A stretch of 41,294 nucleotides of DNA, taken from Candidatus Rokuibacteriota bacterium (GTDB taxonomy: Bacteria > Methylomirabilota > Methylomirabilia > Rokubacteriales > CSP1-6). The notes beneath the pieces are model-generated. The model did not search any database and was not told where the DNA came from. It saw only the letters and a list, made by a program, of their open reading frames with translations. Positions 1-10,618 of the stretch are shown here, piece by piece. Every line of letters begins with the position of its first letter. Positions within the stretch are counted from its first letter, which is position 1. The position numbers were made by a program, and so were the translations under genes. The stretch covers positions 1-41,294 of the forward strand of contig QHSR01000247.1 of the NCBI GenBank assembly GCA_003221635.1, given 5' to 3'.

Positions 1-921
1 GAGACGGGTGGAGAAGTAGCGTTCGCCGAGGTCGTTGAAGACGGTGACGAATCGGCCGCGCCGTACGCGTTGCGCGACGCGCTCGACGCCGGCCATGTAG
101 GCCCCGGACGACTGACCGACGAAGAAGCCTGCCGCCGCCAACCGTACGCACATCTGATACGCCTCGTCGACGGTCACCGGGACGCGCTCGTCGATCACTT
201 TCTCGTCCAGGATTGCCGGCACGATGTCCTCGGCGCGCCCCAGTGGCTTGAGTCCCTCGACCCCGGGGAAAGCTTCGGGGATGACGCAGACGAGGCGGAT
301 CGCCGGGTCGTGCTCCTTCAGGCGTCGCCCCAGGCCGGTGAGGGTGCCGCCCGTGCCGACGCCGACGACGACGTGGGTCAGCCGGCCGTCGGTCTGTTGC
401 AAGATCTCAGCGGCGGTCGTCTCGTAGTGGGCCCGCCAGTTGTCCTGGTTGCTGTACTGGTCGCAGAAAAAATAGCGGCCGGGATTGGCCTCCCAGCGGC
501 GGCGAACCTCCCGTAGCGCCTCGTCGTAACCCAGGAGCGCGTCCGTGAAGACCAGCCGAGCTCCGTGCGCGAGCATGCGCTTCTTGCGTTCGGCGCTCGC
601 GTTGTCGGGGATCACGATCTCGACCTGCGCGCCGATGATCCGCCCGATCATCGCGTAGGCGATGCCCGCGTTGCCGGACGAGCTGTCCAGCACGGTCTTG
701 CCCGGCTTGAGCCGGCCGTCGTCCAGCGCCCCGAGAAGCATGCGCAGCACCGGCCGGTCCTTGAGCGACCCCCCGGGATTCAGCGACTCCATCTTCGCGA
801 ACACCTCGACCTCCGGGAGCTCGCGGTGGAAGATATCGAGCGGGACGAGAGGGGTGTTGCCCACGGCCCGCAGCGCGGGGTAGCGCTCGACGAGCGCCTG
901 GATGCGCGGATCCCAAGGCAT
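1..921 (-). CDS. Cysteine synthase (PLP-dependent, CysK/CysM family), 3' end runs off the window
   Basis: Manual reverse-strand translation from ATG at 921: MPWDPRIQALVERYPALRAVGNTPLVPL...NPGGSLKDRPVLRMLLGAL...DSSSGNAGIAYAMIG...GVGTGGTLTGLGRRLKE. Absent from the ORF track because no stop lies inside the window. Confidence 0.93.
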   Translation of the reverse strand, partial: MPWDPRIQALVERYPALRAVGNTPLVPLDIFHRELPEVEVFAKMESLNPGGSLKDRPVLRMLLGALDDGRLKPGKTVLDSSSGNAGIAYAMIGRIIGAQVEIVIPDNASAERKKRMLAHGARLVFTDALLGYDEALREVRRRWEANPGRYFFCDQYSNQDNWRAHYETTAAEILQQTDGRLTHVVVGVGTGGTLTGLGRRLKEHDPAIRLVCVIPEAFPGVEGLKPLGRAEDIVPAILDEKVIDERVPVTVDEAYQMCVRLAAAGFFVGQSSGAYMAGVERVAQRVRRGRFVTVFNDLGERYFSTRL

Positions 922-1192
922 CGCGTGACTATCTCACAAACCGGGAACGGGTCACGGAGCGATTCTATCGTCCCTGGCAAGCGCGGCGCCGACCCGGTTC
1001 TCGGACGACGGGAGCGGCGGACGGCGCCTCGAGGCGAGCTGGTCTTCGGCGCTCACGGCCTCGGCGAGCCCGCCGACCGCGACCGCAATGGCGTCCAGCA
1101 GCAGGGCCGGTCATGAGATCATCCGACCAACGTCCCATCGAGCCGAGCCGCGACTACGTATAACGAAGCATCAACTGAGCGGAGGACCAATC

Positions 1193-1771
1193 GTGCGTAC
1201 ACTTCTTGACCGTTCGGTGGTTGCCACGGTAATCGTCGGCCTCATCCTGGCGGCCGGGTGCGCCAAGCGTCCAGTCGAAACTGTCAGCTCGGCGCCCGCG
1301 CCCGCTCCGGCGCCGACCGCTCAGCCCCCCGCCCCCGCCGTCGCGGCCCCGGCACCATCTGCCCCCGCGGTGGCCGCCCCGACGCCTCCTGCGCCCGCCC
1401 CGCGTCCCTCGCCGCCGAAGGATTATCGGGCGCACGAGGCCCTCACGCCGATCTATTTCGACTTCGACAAAGCGACGGTCCGTCCTGGCGATGTCAAGAT
1501 CCTGGACGCGAACGCCGCCTGGCTCAACGCCAACCCCGGCTATCTCGTCCTCATCGAGGGCCACTGCGACGAGCGGGGGACGAGCGACTACAATCTCGCC
1601 CTCGGCGACCGGCGCGCGAAGGCCGCCCTGAACCACCTGGCGGCGCGGGGCATCAAGAGTGACCGCATCACGATCGTTTCGTACGGGGAGGAGCGGCCGG
1701 TTTGCACCGAGCACAACGAGACGTGCTGGTCGAAGAACCGCCGCGCTCAGTTTCTGATCAAGGAGCGCTAG
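1193..1771 (+). CDS. pal: Peptidoglycan-associated lipoprotein (Pal/OmpA C-terminal domain)
   Basis: GTG start after GCGGAGG; lipobox ILAAGC; Pro/Ala linker; IYFDFDKATV...IEGHCDERGTSDYNLALGDRRAKAALNHL...SYGEERP. Confidence 0.92.
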   Translation: MRTLLDRSVVATVIVGLILAAGCAKRPVETVSSAPAPAPAPTAQPPAPAVAAPAPSAPAVAAPTPPAPAPRPSPPKDYRAHEALTPIYFDFDKATVRPGDVKILDANAAWLNANPGYLVLIEGHCDERGTSDYNLALGDRRAKAALNHLAARGIKSDRITIVSYGEERPVCTEHNETCWSKNRRAQFLIKER

Positions 1772-1821
1772 GGTCGTACAGGGGCGCGTCCCTCACTGGT
1801 TGCATTGTCGCGTCCCCTCGG

Positions 1822-2841
1822 CTAGCGAGCGGCGCTCTCGGCGCTCGCCCCTTCGTTCAGGACCACGACCTCGACCCGCCGGTTCTGCTGGCGGCCGGCG
1901 GCCGTGTCGTTCGCCACAGTCGGATATTTCGGGCCATACCCCTTGGTCGTGATCCGCTCGGCGGCGACGCCTCGCGCCACCAGCAGATCCTTGACGGCAT
2001 CGGCACGCTGCTGCGACAGCTTGAGGTTGAAGTCCTCGGCCCCGGTGTTGTCGGTGTGGCCCTCGATCAGGACGTTGCGCTTTGGATTCTTCTTGAGAAA
2101 CTCCACCAGCTTGTCGACGCTCCTCTGCGCGCCGGCTGCTGTCTCCGCCTTGCCGCTGGCGAAGAGCACGTCGCCCACCGTGAGGACGAGACCCCGATCG
2201 GTCTGCTGCGCCCGGAGGTCCGACAACTCCTTCGTCAGAGCGGCCGTCTTGGCCTGCTCGGCAGACCGGGCTTTTACTTCGGCCTCCGCCTGCATACGAG
2301 CTTGCTCCGCCTGCACGCGCGCTTGCTCGGCCTCCGTACGGGCCTGCTCCGCTTCGCGCGCCTTCGCCTCCGCATCACGCGCGCGCGCCTCGGCCGCCAT
2401 CCGGGCCTGCTCCGCCTCCAGCCCCTTCGCCTCGGCCTCCATCCGGGCCGCTTTGAGCTCGCGATCGCGCTTCTGTAAGAGAATGTCCGAGGTCTCCTTG
2501 CCCATCTGCTGCGTGTCCTGCTCCATCTTCCTGATGGCGCCGGCGGTCGTCGCGATCCGGGCCTTTTTCTCCGCCACGTAGCCGAGATGCTGCATCTCTC
2601 CCGCGTCCTTCGCCTGCTCGGCGGCCTGCATCGCTTTCTGTGCTTCCGACAGCCGCGACTGTGCGTAGGACTGCACGTTCGGATCGGCCTGAGCCTGTCG
2701 GTATGCGATCTGCGCCCGCTCGAGCTGGGCCCTGGCAGCCGCGTCCTGGTCTGAGGAGGCGCAGCCGACGACGACAGCCAGCGGAAGGAGTCCCGCGACG
2801 ACACGTCTCAGGTGGGCGAGGGCCAGAGTCATCGTCTTCAC
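1822..2841 (-). CDS. OmpA-family lipoprotein with N-terminal DUF4398-like region and Ala/Glu/Gln-rich coiled coil
   Basis: Lipobox VVVGC; coiled-coil EAEQARTEAEQARVQAEQARMQAEAE; C-terminal NVLIEGHTDNTGAEDFNLKLSQQRADAVKDLL. Confidence 0.9.
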   Translation of the reverse strand: MKTMTLALAHLRRVVAGLLPLAVVVGCASSDQDAAARAQLERAQIAYRQAQADPNVQSYAQSRLSEAQKAMQAAEQAKDAGEMQHLGYVAEKKARIATTAGAIRKMEQDTQQMGKETSDILLQKRDRELKAARMEAEAKGLEAEQARMAAEARARDAEAKAREAEQARTEAEQARVQAEQARMQAEAEVKARSAEQAKTAALTKELSDLRAQQTDRGLVLTVGDVLFASGKAETAAGAQRSVDKLVEFLKKNPKRNVLIEGHTDNTGAEDFNLKLSQQRADAVKDLLVARGVAAERITTKGYGPKYPTVANDTAAGRQQNRRVEVVVLNEGASAESAAR

Positions 2842-2859
2842 CTCCGCGTGCGGGCTTCG

Positions 2860-3246
2860 CTACTGGGGGAGCCGCTCGAGCTCCTGGCGAAGCGTCTGGA
2901 TGTTTTGCCGCATCTCGTCGGCCATCCGCCTGACGCGCTCGCTGGCGGTGCGCGCGCGCGCATAGTCCGCGTCGACGGCCGCCTGCTCCGCCAGCCGGAT
3001 CGCCTGGCCGTAGTCCTGCTTGGCCACGGCCGCCTGGGCCGCCTTCAGCTTGTCTTCCGCCGTTCTGAGCTCGACCGGCGCGCTGAGCGCCGCGCCGCTT
3101 TGCTGCGCCTCGTCAACGGCCCGCTCCGCCTGAGCGACCGTCGTGCTCGCCAGGGGACCGTTGCTGGCGCAGCCGGTCGCCGCCGGCGCTGCGAGCACGA
3201 TCAGGGCGAGCCCCCACACGTGCCGTCGTTGCATCAACTCGTTCAC
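2860..3246 (-). CDS. DUF4398-type lipoprotein
   Basis: Signal peptide and lipobox (APAATGC) followed by Ala-rich helical repeat RTAEDKLKAAQAAVAKQDYGQAIRLAEQAAVDADYARARTASE. Confidence 0.75.
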   Translation of the reverse strand: MNELMQRRHVWGLALIVLAAPAATGCASNGPLASTTVAQAERAVDEAQQSGAALSAPVELRTAEDKLKAAQAAVAKQDYGQAIRLAEQAAVDADYARARTASERVRRMADEMRQNIQTLRQELERLPQ

Positions 3247-3606
3247 GGGCGTCTCCTTCCATTCGCTGCCGGATCCTAGCCGACAGCCTGCGGCTCCCTG
3301 CCGACGCCGGCGGTAGTGACGCTGACCGGCGGCGCGCTATCGGACGTTGGTCTTAAGCCAGGCGCCGACCCGTCAGACTTTTCCGAGTGCGCGGCCGGCG
3401 TCGAGCGCGGAACGGGGGCTCTCGTCGATCACGGCGTTCCCCGGCAGCTCGCGGCGAGCGACGTCCAGGTGGCTTGGCATCTGGGTTCCGTCCTTCGCGG
3501 CAGGTATTTTGTCACAAATCGGGCCAGATCGGAGTCGCCCAGAACCCGGCGCCCACGGCGATGCCCACGACGAAGGAGGAATGACCTCGAGGACAGGACC
3601 TCGGTC

Positions 3607-4659
3607 CTACGGCGCTTGAGCCGACGGGGCGTTATTTCGGAGCCGAAGCGCTTCGATCTCGTAGATCCGGAGCATGGCGAGGGCGAGGGACATCACCACG
3701 GGCCCCACGATCAACCCGGCGAGCCCCATGGCCTCCACGCCCCCGAACAGGGCCACGAACGTCAGGAGCGCTGGCGTGCCGTGGGCGTCGCGGACGAGAC
3801 TCGGCCGGATCACGTAGTCCGACACGAAGACCACGATCAGGGCGCCGTAGATCAGCTCGACCACGCCCGCGGTCGCGTGCCCGGTCAGGATGAGGTAGAT
3901 CCCCGCGGGCACCCAGACGAGCGCCGTGCCAACAGCGGGCAGGAGCGAGGCCACGGCGGTGAGCGCGCCGAAGAATGCAGGCTGCGGAACTCCCGTGACC
4001 CAGTACCCGATGCCGGCCAGTAACCCCTGCGCCAGGCCGGTGAAGATCGTGCCGAGCAGCACGCTTCGCCCGACGCGCTGGAATTCCTCGAGCAGCGCGC
4101 GGGTGTGGCGCGCCTCGAGCGGCAGGACGGCCTCGATCCGGGCCGTGATCGCGTGCCAGTGGCGCAGGACAAAGTGTGTGGTCATGACCGCGAACACGAT
4201 CCCCAGAAGAATCCTGAACGACGCGCTCGCGATCGCGGCGCCGATCTCGGCGGCGGACGTGGCGATCTGGCCGGCCGCCGCCGCGACGCGCGTCGTGACG
4301 TGCTCGGGGGTGATCTCTCGGATGCCGAGGCGATGCGCGACCTGCTGCAGGAACGCCCAGCCCTGGCCTTCGGGCGCGAACGCGACCTGGGCGGCCCTGG
4401 CCATGTCCACACCGCGGGAGACCAGCAGGTAGGCGAGACACGCGATCGCGACCGAGAAGAGGAGCGCGGTACCCGCGGTGCACGTGATCGCCGCGAGCTC
4501 GGGCCGGCCCCAGCGGGCGGTGAGGCGCCGGTAGTTGGACTCGACCGTGAAGGCTGTGAGCGTGCCGAGTAGCAGGCCGACGCCCACGGGCAAGGCGAGC
4601 CACAGAAAAAGCGCGACGCCGACGAGCGCCAGGACGGAGAGCGCCGCTCTCGGGCTCAC
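3607..4659 (-). CDS. AI-2E family transporter / PerM-like permease
   Basis: Polytopic membrane protein with FTGLAQGLLAGIGYWVTGVPQPAFFGALTAVASLLPAVGTALVWVPAGIYL, typical of the family. Confidence 0.88.
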   Translation of the reverse strand: MSPRAALSVLALVGVALFLWLALPVGVGLLLGTLTAFTVESNYRRLTARWGRPELAAITCTAGTALLFSVAIACLAYLLVSRGVDMARAAQVAFAPEGQGWAFLQQVAHRLGIREITPEHVTTRVAAAAGQIATSAAEIGAAIASASFRILLGIVFAVMTTHFVLRHWHAITARIEAVLPLEARHTRALLEEFQRVGRSVLLGTIFTGLAQGLLAGIGYWVTGVPQPAFFGALTAVASLLPAVGTALVWVPAGIYLILTGHATAGVVELIYGALIVVFVSDYVIRPSLVRDAHGTPALLTFVALFGGVEAMGLAGLIVGPVVMSLALAMLRIYEIEALRLRNNAPSAQAP

Positions 4660-4680
4660 TTCACCTCGGCTCTGCGCCCG

Positions 4681-6113
4681 TCATCCGCGCACGGTCACCT
4701 CGAAGAGATGGTAGCCCCAGGCTGGAAGGTCCACGTAGAGCCCGCGTCGCGCGAGGTCACCACCGTCGCGCTCGTACGTCAGGGTCGGGTTCGTGAGGTC
4801 GCGCAGGACGACGCTATCTCGGTCCAGGTCCCGGTACGGGAGCCGCACGTAGCACTGCCCCTGCGTCGGGCCGTAATTGACGGCGACGAGCAGCCGGCGG
4901 CCGGCGTCTTCCCAGGAGAAGGCGATGAAGCGGTCCCACGTGGGGTTCCTGTCCCAGGCGGGCTCAGCGTCCAGGAGCCGCCAGTCGCCGTCTCGCACCT
5001 CCGGGCGCCGCATGCAGGCGAGCAGGCGGACGTAGTAGGACTTCAGCTCCTGGTCGACGGGCTCCGGCGCGCGCCGCCGCAGGTGGTTGGAGGTTCGCAG
5101 GCGGCGGCCCGAGCGCTGCCCCTCGTGGACGAAGCGCAGGCCCGGCACCAGGAAGGTGAGCACCGCGGCGGCCTGGTGGACCGCCGGAGGGAAAACAGCG
5201 GCCGCGCGCGGCTCGTCGTGGTTCTCCAGAAAGCGCGCGGACCGACGCTGGTACTCGGGATCGGCCAAGAGATGGCCGCGCACGGCGCGGGCGTCCTGTG
5301 CGTGCAGGCGATCGTAGAAGCGCTTGTCGTAGGTGTAATCGAACCCTTGTTGCTGCAGCGTCCACTCGAGGTCCCAGTACGCCTCGGCCATGAACAGGAA
5401 GCCCGGCTTGCGCAGGCGCCCGCGCGCGGTCGCCGCCGGCCAGAAAGAGTCGTCGACGGGCGGACTGCCGTCGGCGGGGCGCGCGCGGTCGCCCCAGGTG
5501 CGCGCGATGACGTCGGGCAGCACCAGCATCGCCATGTCGCAGCGCACGCCGTCGCACTGGGCGGCGATGCTGTCGGATCGCGGCCATGCGCGAGCACGCG
5601 CGAGCCATGGCGCGTGTCGACGCGGCGGTAGTTTCTTGGCTCGCGGGTCAGATCCTCCTCGCTCCCCGATACGTAGAACTCGGGATGCTCGTGAACCCAG
5701 GGATGATCGAGCGCGGTGTGGTTGGGCACGAAGTCCAGCATGAGCCTGATGCCGCGCTCGGCGAGCCGCTTGCGAAATTGCTCGAGCGCCCGCGGGCCCC
5801 CGAACTCGCGGTTCACGACATACTCCCGGACGGCGAACGGCGAGCCGCACACGTCGTCGGCGGTGAAGTCGGGCAGGAGCTCGCGGTACTCCGGCTGCCA
5901 TTCCGGTTGGCGCAGCGACACCTGACGTCCGGTCTCGCCCGTCTGCCAGATGCCGAGGAGCCAGACCCAGTCGAAGCCGTCGCTGGCGAACTGATCGAGC
6001 GACGCGTCGGAGATGTCCTCCAGTGTCGCGGGTCGCACCAGTGTGACGCCGAGCTCGTGAAGCCAGACCCGCGTATTGATCTGGTAGAGCGCCGGGTAGA
6101 GCGGCCCGGCCAT
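4681..6113 (-). pseudogene. GH13 alpha-amylase-family protein, ORF broken by an internal deletion/frameshift near 5590-5620
   Basis: N-terminal half in one frame (LYPALYQINTRVWL...MLDFVPNHTALDHPW...NYRRVDTRHGSRVLAHGRDP); C-terminal half in another (IAAQCDGVRCDMAMLVLPDV...FLENHDEPRAAAVF...GYHLFEVTVRG). Confidence 0.85.
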
Positions 6114-6647
6114 CCCTCAGCTCCGTCCCGCCGTCGCGGTCTCGAAGGTCTGCCGGTCGTCCGAGATGCCGGCGAGACGGTCCTCGCCGCACCGGTCGGT
6201 GCGCGCGCGGGCCTGATCGTGGCTGAAGCTGAAGAAGTCCCATGCACATTCGGAGATCGGGCCCCACTTCTTCAAGGCATCCTTCTTCAGTTGTGGCCTC
6301 CCCCCCCACGTCGGGCCTCGTGGTCGAACGGCGCTAGGCTCAGAGTGCCACGGGACGGGCAGACGCGGCGTAGGACTTTCGTCCCCTTCGGCGCTTCGTC
6401 ACCGCGTGCTATGCCCGTCGTGGCAGGGAGGAGGCACGGCGAAGGATACTTCAAACGTCGACGGGATACAGCGCCAGCCGACGTGGGACGAGCGCGTCGT
6501 AGGCGCTCGCGTGGGGCGTCCTCGGTCGGTGGCGGTGGGTCGAGCTACAAGCGTCGCCGCGTTGCGCCCAGAACAGCGCAAGCCGAACGACCCGGTCGAG
6601 ATCGTGGTGCCGATGAGGACGGCTCACCCGTAGGCCGCGGTGAGGCC

Positions 6648-7868
6648 TCAATCGGCGTCGTGCTCAGCCGTCGCTGTGGGGTCGGGCGCAGGGTGAAGCC
6701 GCACGGCGACATCTACCGCTCGCAGCATCGCAAGGGTGAAGGCGTCCTCTCGCCCACGACTGAAGAGGTGATCGGCGCCGAGCGCGACGAGGTTGACTCC
6801 ACCCGGCCACACCGTGTCGGCCAGTAGCACCACGCCGTCGTTTGGGCCATGAAAGAGGAGAATCTGATAGCCCGCGTAGACCTGGTAGCCGACGCTGCCG
6901 GAGACGGGTACCGCGACGACGTTGACGACGGCGATCGTTTCCGGCAACCGCGCGCCCTCGAGGCGTCGCCGACTCGGCTCCGTGGCCAGCGAGGCCAGGC
7001 CCGCCCAGTCCCAGCCGTTCAGCCAGAGGACCCCGCGGGTCAGCCACGAGGCGGGTGGGCGCAGAGCGGCGTCCGCCAGCGGCGTCCCGCGCAGGGCTCC
7101 GGCGATGTTGACCCAGGCGGCGACGTGAGCCGCCTCCACCGGCGCCAGTAGTCGAGTCAGCGCCAGTGCCGCCTCGGCGCCCGACTTGCTCGCGCTGACC
7201 AGGATCACGGGACCGCCATCACGTGCGGACGCGCGCACCGCCTCCGCGATGGCTGCGGCGTTGCCCTCGACCGAATCGCTCTCGCCGGACGCGATCAGCC
7301 GGTTGGGGATCCCGAGCTGGTCGAGGAGCCGGCGCTGGTGCGCGAAGTCGGACCCCGTCTCGGGGTGGCTCCGGTAGAGCCACGACGGCGCGAAGAGCAC
7401 CGTGTACGGGAAGGCGCGAGGTTGTCGCAGGGCCACCGCGGAGCGGTCCGGCCCTGCCCGGCGGAAAAGCTCGAAGGCCGCCTGGACCGCACGGCTCCTG
7501 GCGTCGGCGTTGAGCGCCCGTGCGAAGGTGAGCGCGGCGAAGTCCACCGACATCACCCGCGCGAGTTCCCGCAGCTGCGCTTGATCGAGCAGCGGACTCG
7601 TTTGCGGGTCGCCTCCCTCGACGACGCCGTCGACGCGAGGGTCCGCCGCCGCGGCGGCGATCCGGGGATCAGGGGAGTGGCGCGCCAGGATTTCGGCGAG
7701 CAGCCGCCGGGCCGCGTCGGAGTCCACCTGCCCCGCGAGCTCCGATGCCGTCTGGTCGGTGTTGACCACGTCGAGCAGGCGGGCACAACCGAGCGCCAGC
7801 GTCGTCGCCACGAGCACCAGCGCAGCGCCCAGCACCGACGGCCGCGACATCAGCCTGCTGTGGCCCAT
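6648..7868 (-). CDS. Alpha/beta-hydrolase-like lipoprotein
   Basis: Signal peptide with lipobox TLALGC; ILVSASKSGAEAALAL nucleophile-elbow-like motif; later GPNDGVVLL and GADHLFSRG candidate Asp/His. Confidence 0.6.
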   Translation of the reverse strand: MGHSRLMSRPSVLGAALVLVATTLALGCARLLDVVNTDQTASELAGQVDSDAARRLLAEILARHSPDPRIAAAAADPRVDGVVEGGDPQTSPLLDQAQLRELARVMSVDFAALTFARALNADARSRAVQAAFELFRRAGPDRSAVALRQPRAFPYTVLFAPSWLYRSHPETGSDFAHQRRLLDQLGIPNRLIASGESDSVEGNAAAIAEAVRASARDGGPVILVSASKSGAEAALALTRLLAPVEAAHVAAWVNIAGALRGTPLADAALRPPASWLTRGVLWLNGWDWAGLASLATEPSRRRLEGARLPETIAVVNVVAVPVSGSVGYQVYAGYQILLFHGPNDGVVLLADTVWPGGVNLVALGADHLFSRGREDAFTLAMLRAVDVAVRLHPAPDPTATAEHDAD

Positions 7869-8024
7869 TTCAGGTCGCGCTCCTTCTCGTGCACGGCTTC
7901 TTCGCTACGCCGTCAGCGTACCGCGCACCGCGCTCAGCGCCGCCAGTCTGCCTGACGCGGCCTGCGTGGGGATGCCGAGCGTCTGGCCCGCCGCCAAACA
8001 ATGCAAAAGGATCGGCCATGCGAC

Positions 8025-9234
8025 CTAGGTCTCAAGCCGCGTCAGCTCCAGGGCGATCTCGCGCAGATACCACTCCGTGTAGCGGATCACGTTGTATTCG
8101 CGTTTGGTGGAGTAGGGCCCGGGCGTGAACGCGGAGGAGCTGACGCCGGCCTGGTTCCTCGCGCAAAGGTCCCAGTCCTGCTCGCTGGTGAGCTGCCAGA
8201 ACGGGAGCAGTGCGTCCAGCGTGTAATCTTTGCCCTCGACGGCGTCCTCGTGGACGAGCCACTGAACCTGGACGAGCGTCTTCTGCGGGCCCGCCGGCGC
8301 CAGCCGCGTCGACACGCTGTGGTCGCCGCTGGAGTGATTCCAGAAGTTCGGCATCGTGCGCATGCGCAGCGTGCCGACATCGCGCGTCCGATAGGCGCCC
8401 ATCAGCGGAGCGACCGGCCGGCCGTCCATCGACTCGGAGACCCAGCCCGAGACCAGCGGCGTGCGGTTGATCGACCACCAGCAGCCCGGAGACGGGAATC
8501 GCACCAGGCCCGCCGCCTGATGATCGATAGCGAGGCCGTCCGGCTCGACATGCGCCGAGCGCGCCCGGACCTGCGCCTCGATCTCGCGCTTGAGCGCGGG
8601 ATCGTCGATCGGCGCGTTGTCGTAGTTGGCCCTGACGTACTGGGGATGATTCACGGTGCAGTGCCAGCACTCGCGGTTGTTCTCCCACACGAGTTTCCAG
8701 TTCGCGCGCACCTCGTAGCTCCGCGCCGCGGCGACCTTGGCGCGCTCGAGGCCCTGGGGTTGCAACGGCGCGCGCGCGGTGCAGCGCGAAGTCGCGGCGG
8801 TCGAGATCGCCGTCCTCGTCCATGCCGCCGCACGCCACGAGCGCGCCGTCTCGTGCGTACGACCACTGGTGATAGGGGCAGACGATCCGCCCGAGGTGAC
8901 CGGATTCGGTCGCGCAGACCTTCATGCCGCGGTGGCGACAGGTGTTGTGCAGCGCGTGGATCCGGTCGTCGTCACCGCGGACGACGACGATGGAGTCGTT
9001 GTCGATGTCGAAGACGAAATAGTCGCCGGGGCGCCTCACCTGACACGTGTGGCCGGCGAAGAGCCAGCCGCGGCGCCAGATGCGCTGGAGGTCGAGCTGA
9101 TAGATCCCGGGATCGGTCTGGAACTCGCGCTGGAGTGCAAAGCCCGGCGTGTGCTCGGCGATGAGGCGGTCGAGCAGCTTCTGGGCTTCCGCGAGCTGCG
9201 AAGACGTCAGGAGGAGGCCCGACATCGCCTCCAT
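8025..9234 (-). pseudogene. Rieske [2Fe-2S] aromatic-ring-hydroxylating oxygenase alpha subunit, ORF broken near 8765-8790
   Basis: Rieske motif CRHRGMKVC...CPYHQWSY in one frame (8032..9342); mononuclear Fe motif ENNRECWHCTVNHPQY in another (8025..8765). Confidence 0.88.
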
Positions 9235-9376
9235 ATTATAAACGGCGCTATCGCAGGGACGGCGGCGACGCGCGGAGTCGGGCCCCCGCGAGCAACACCG
9301 CCCCGACAACAACCACCCGCGCCCGTCTGTCGCGCGCCGCACCGCAGAGTGTCAGCTGATTCATGCGGACGGAGCA

Positions 9377-10182
9377 CTAGCGGCGGCGCCACGCCTGCGT
9401 GCGGCGCTCGAGCCAGCGGGCGAGCAGCAGATGGAGCCCGCGTGCCCCCGCGTTGGTGTAGAAGATCATCATCGCCATCGCCGCCGCCGAGGCGATCTCG
9501 CCCGTGTCGTCCATGTTCAGGACGGAGATCGAGGCCAGCTCGGTCTTGGGGCCGTAGATGAAGACGACGCCGGAGACGGTCGTCATGGCGTTGACGAACA
9601 TGTAGATCGCGATGTCGAGCGTCGAGGGCAGGCACACCGGCACCGTCACTCGCCAGAACGTCCGGTAGAAGGGCTGCTTCAGCGACGCGGACACGGTCTC
9701 GAACTCGGGATCCATTTGCCGGAGCGCGGTCAGCGCCGTCAGGTGGCCCACGGTGTAGAAGTGCACAATCGTGTTGATGACCAGAATCGTCATCGTGCGG
9801 TACAGCACGTTCAGCGGGTTCGCGGGGGCGTTGAAGAAGAAGATGTACGCCAGACCGAGGACGAGCCCGGGCACCGCCATCGGCAGCATGGCGAGGAAAT
9901 GAAAGAGGCCGCGACCGAGGGCGAAGCCGCGCGCCTTCTCGGTGAGATAGGCGCCCACGAACACCACGGCGGTGCCGACCACGCCCGTCGAGAGCGCCAG
10001 GCGAATCGAGTTGTAGTAGGAGGCCCAGCCGCCGCCGCCTTTCTGGTCGAAGTCGTAGTGCGCCCAGGTCAGGCTCAGGTTGTAGGGAAAGAACCTCACC
10101 AGGGCCGCGAACTGGGAGACCGCGACGATGCTGAGGATGCCCGCGCCGATCAGGACGCAATAGGCGAGCATCGCGAGGTCGA
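9377..10182 (-). pseudogene. 2-aminoethylphosphonate-type ABC transporter permease, C-terminal half (separated from N-terminal half by inverted duplication)
   Basis: Translation FDLAMLAYCVLIGAGILSIVAVSQFAALVRFFPYNLSLTWAHYDF...LPMAVPGLVLGLAYIFFF...TVPVCLPSTLDIAIYMFVNAMTTVSGVVFIYGP. Confidence 0.8.
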
Positions 10183-10618
10183 AGGGGCGCTGCTCGGCCA
10201 CAGCATCTACGGGCCGATCGGCATCGTGATGGCGGAGGTGTTCACCACCTTCCCGCACGCTTTGCTGATCATCCTGGCCGCGCTGGCCCTCGCCGACGCG
10301 CGGCTCTACGAGGCGGCGACGGCCCTGCGGGCCTCGCGGCCGCGCATCTTCTGGACGGTGACGCTCCCGGGAGCGCGCTGACCGTGGTGAAGACGACGAA
10401 GGTCGCGCTGATCAGGCCGTAGCGCGCTCCCGGGAGCGTCACCGTCCAGAAGATGCGCGGCCGCGAGGCCCGCAGGGCCGTCGCCGCCTCGTAGAGCCGC
10501 GCGTCGGCGAGGGCCAGCGCGGCCAGGATGATCAGCAAAGCGTGCGGGAAGGTGGTGAACACCTCCGCCATCACGATGCCGATCGGCCCGTAGATGCTGT
10601 GGCCGAGCAGCGCCCCTT
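10182..10618. repeat. Perfect 198-bp inverted repeat (arms 10182..10379 and 10421..10618) with 41-bp spacer
   Basis: Base-by-base comparison of the arms; the same peptide (LLGHSIYGPIGIVMAEVFTTFPHALLIILAALALADARLYEAATALRASRPRIFWTVTLPGAR) appears in ORFs on opposite strands. Confidence 0.97.

Noticed and set aside
3290-3600. Small ORF or regulatory RNA in the spacer after the DUF4398 lipoprotein
   Set aside because: A 35-aa minus-strand ORF can be read but has no convincing ribosome site or family signal.
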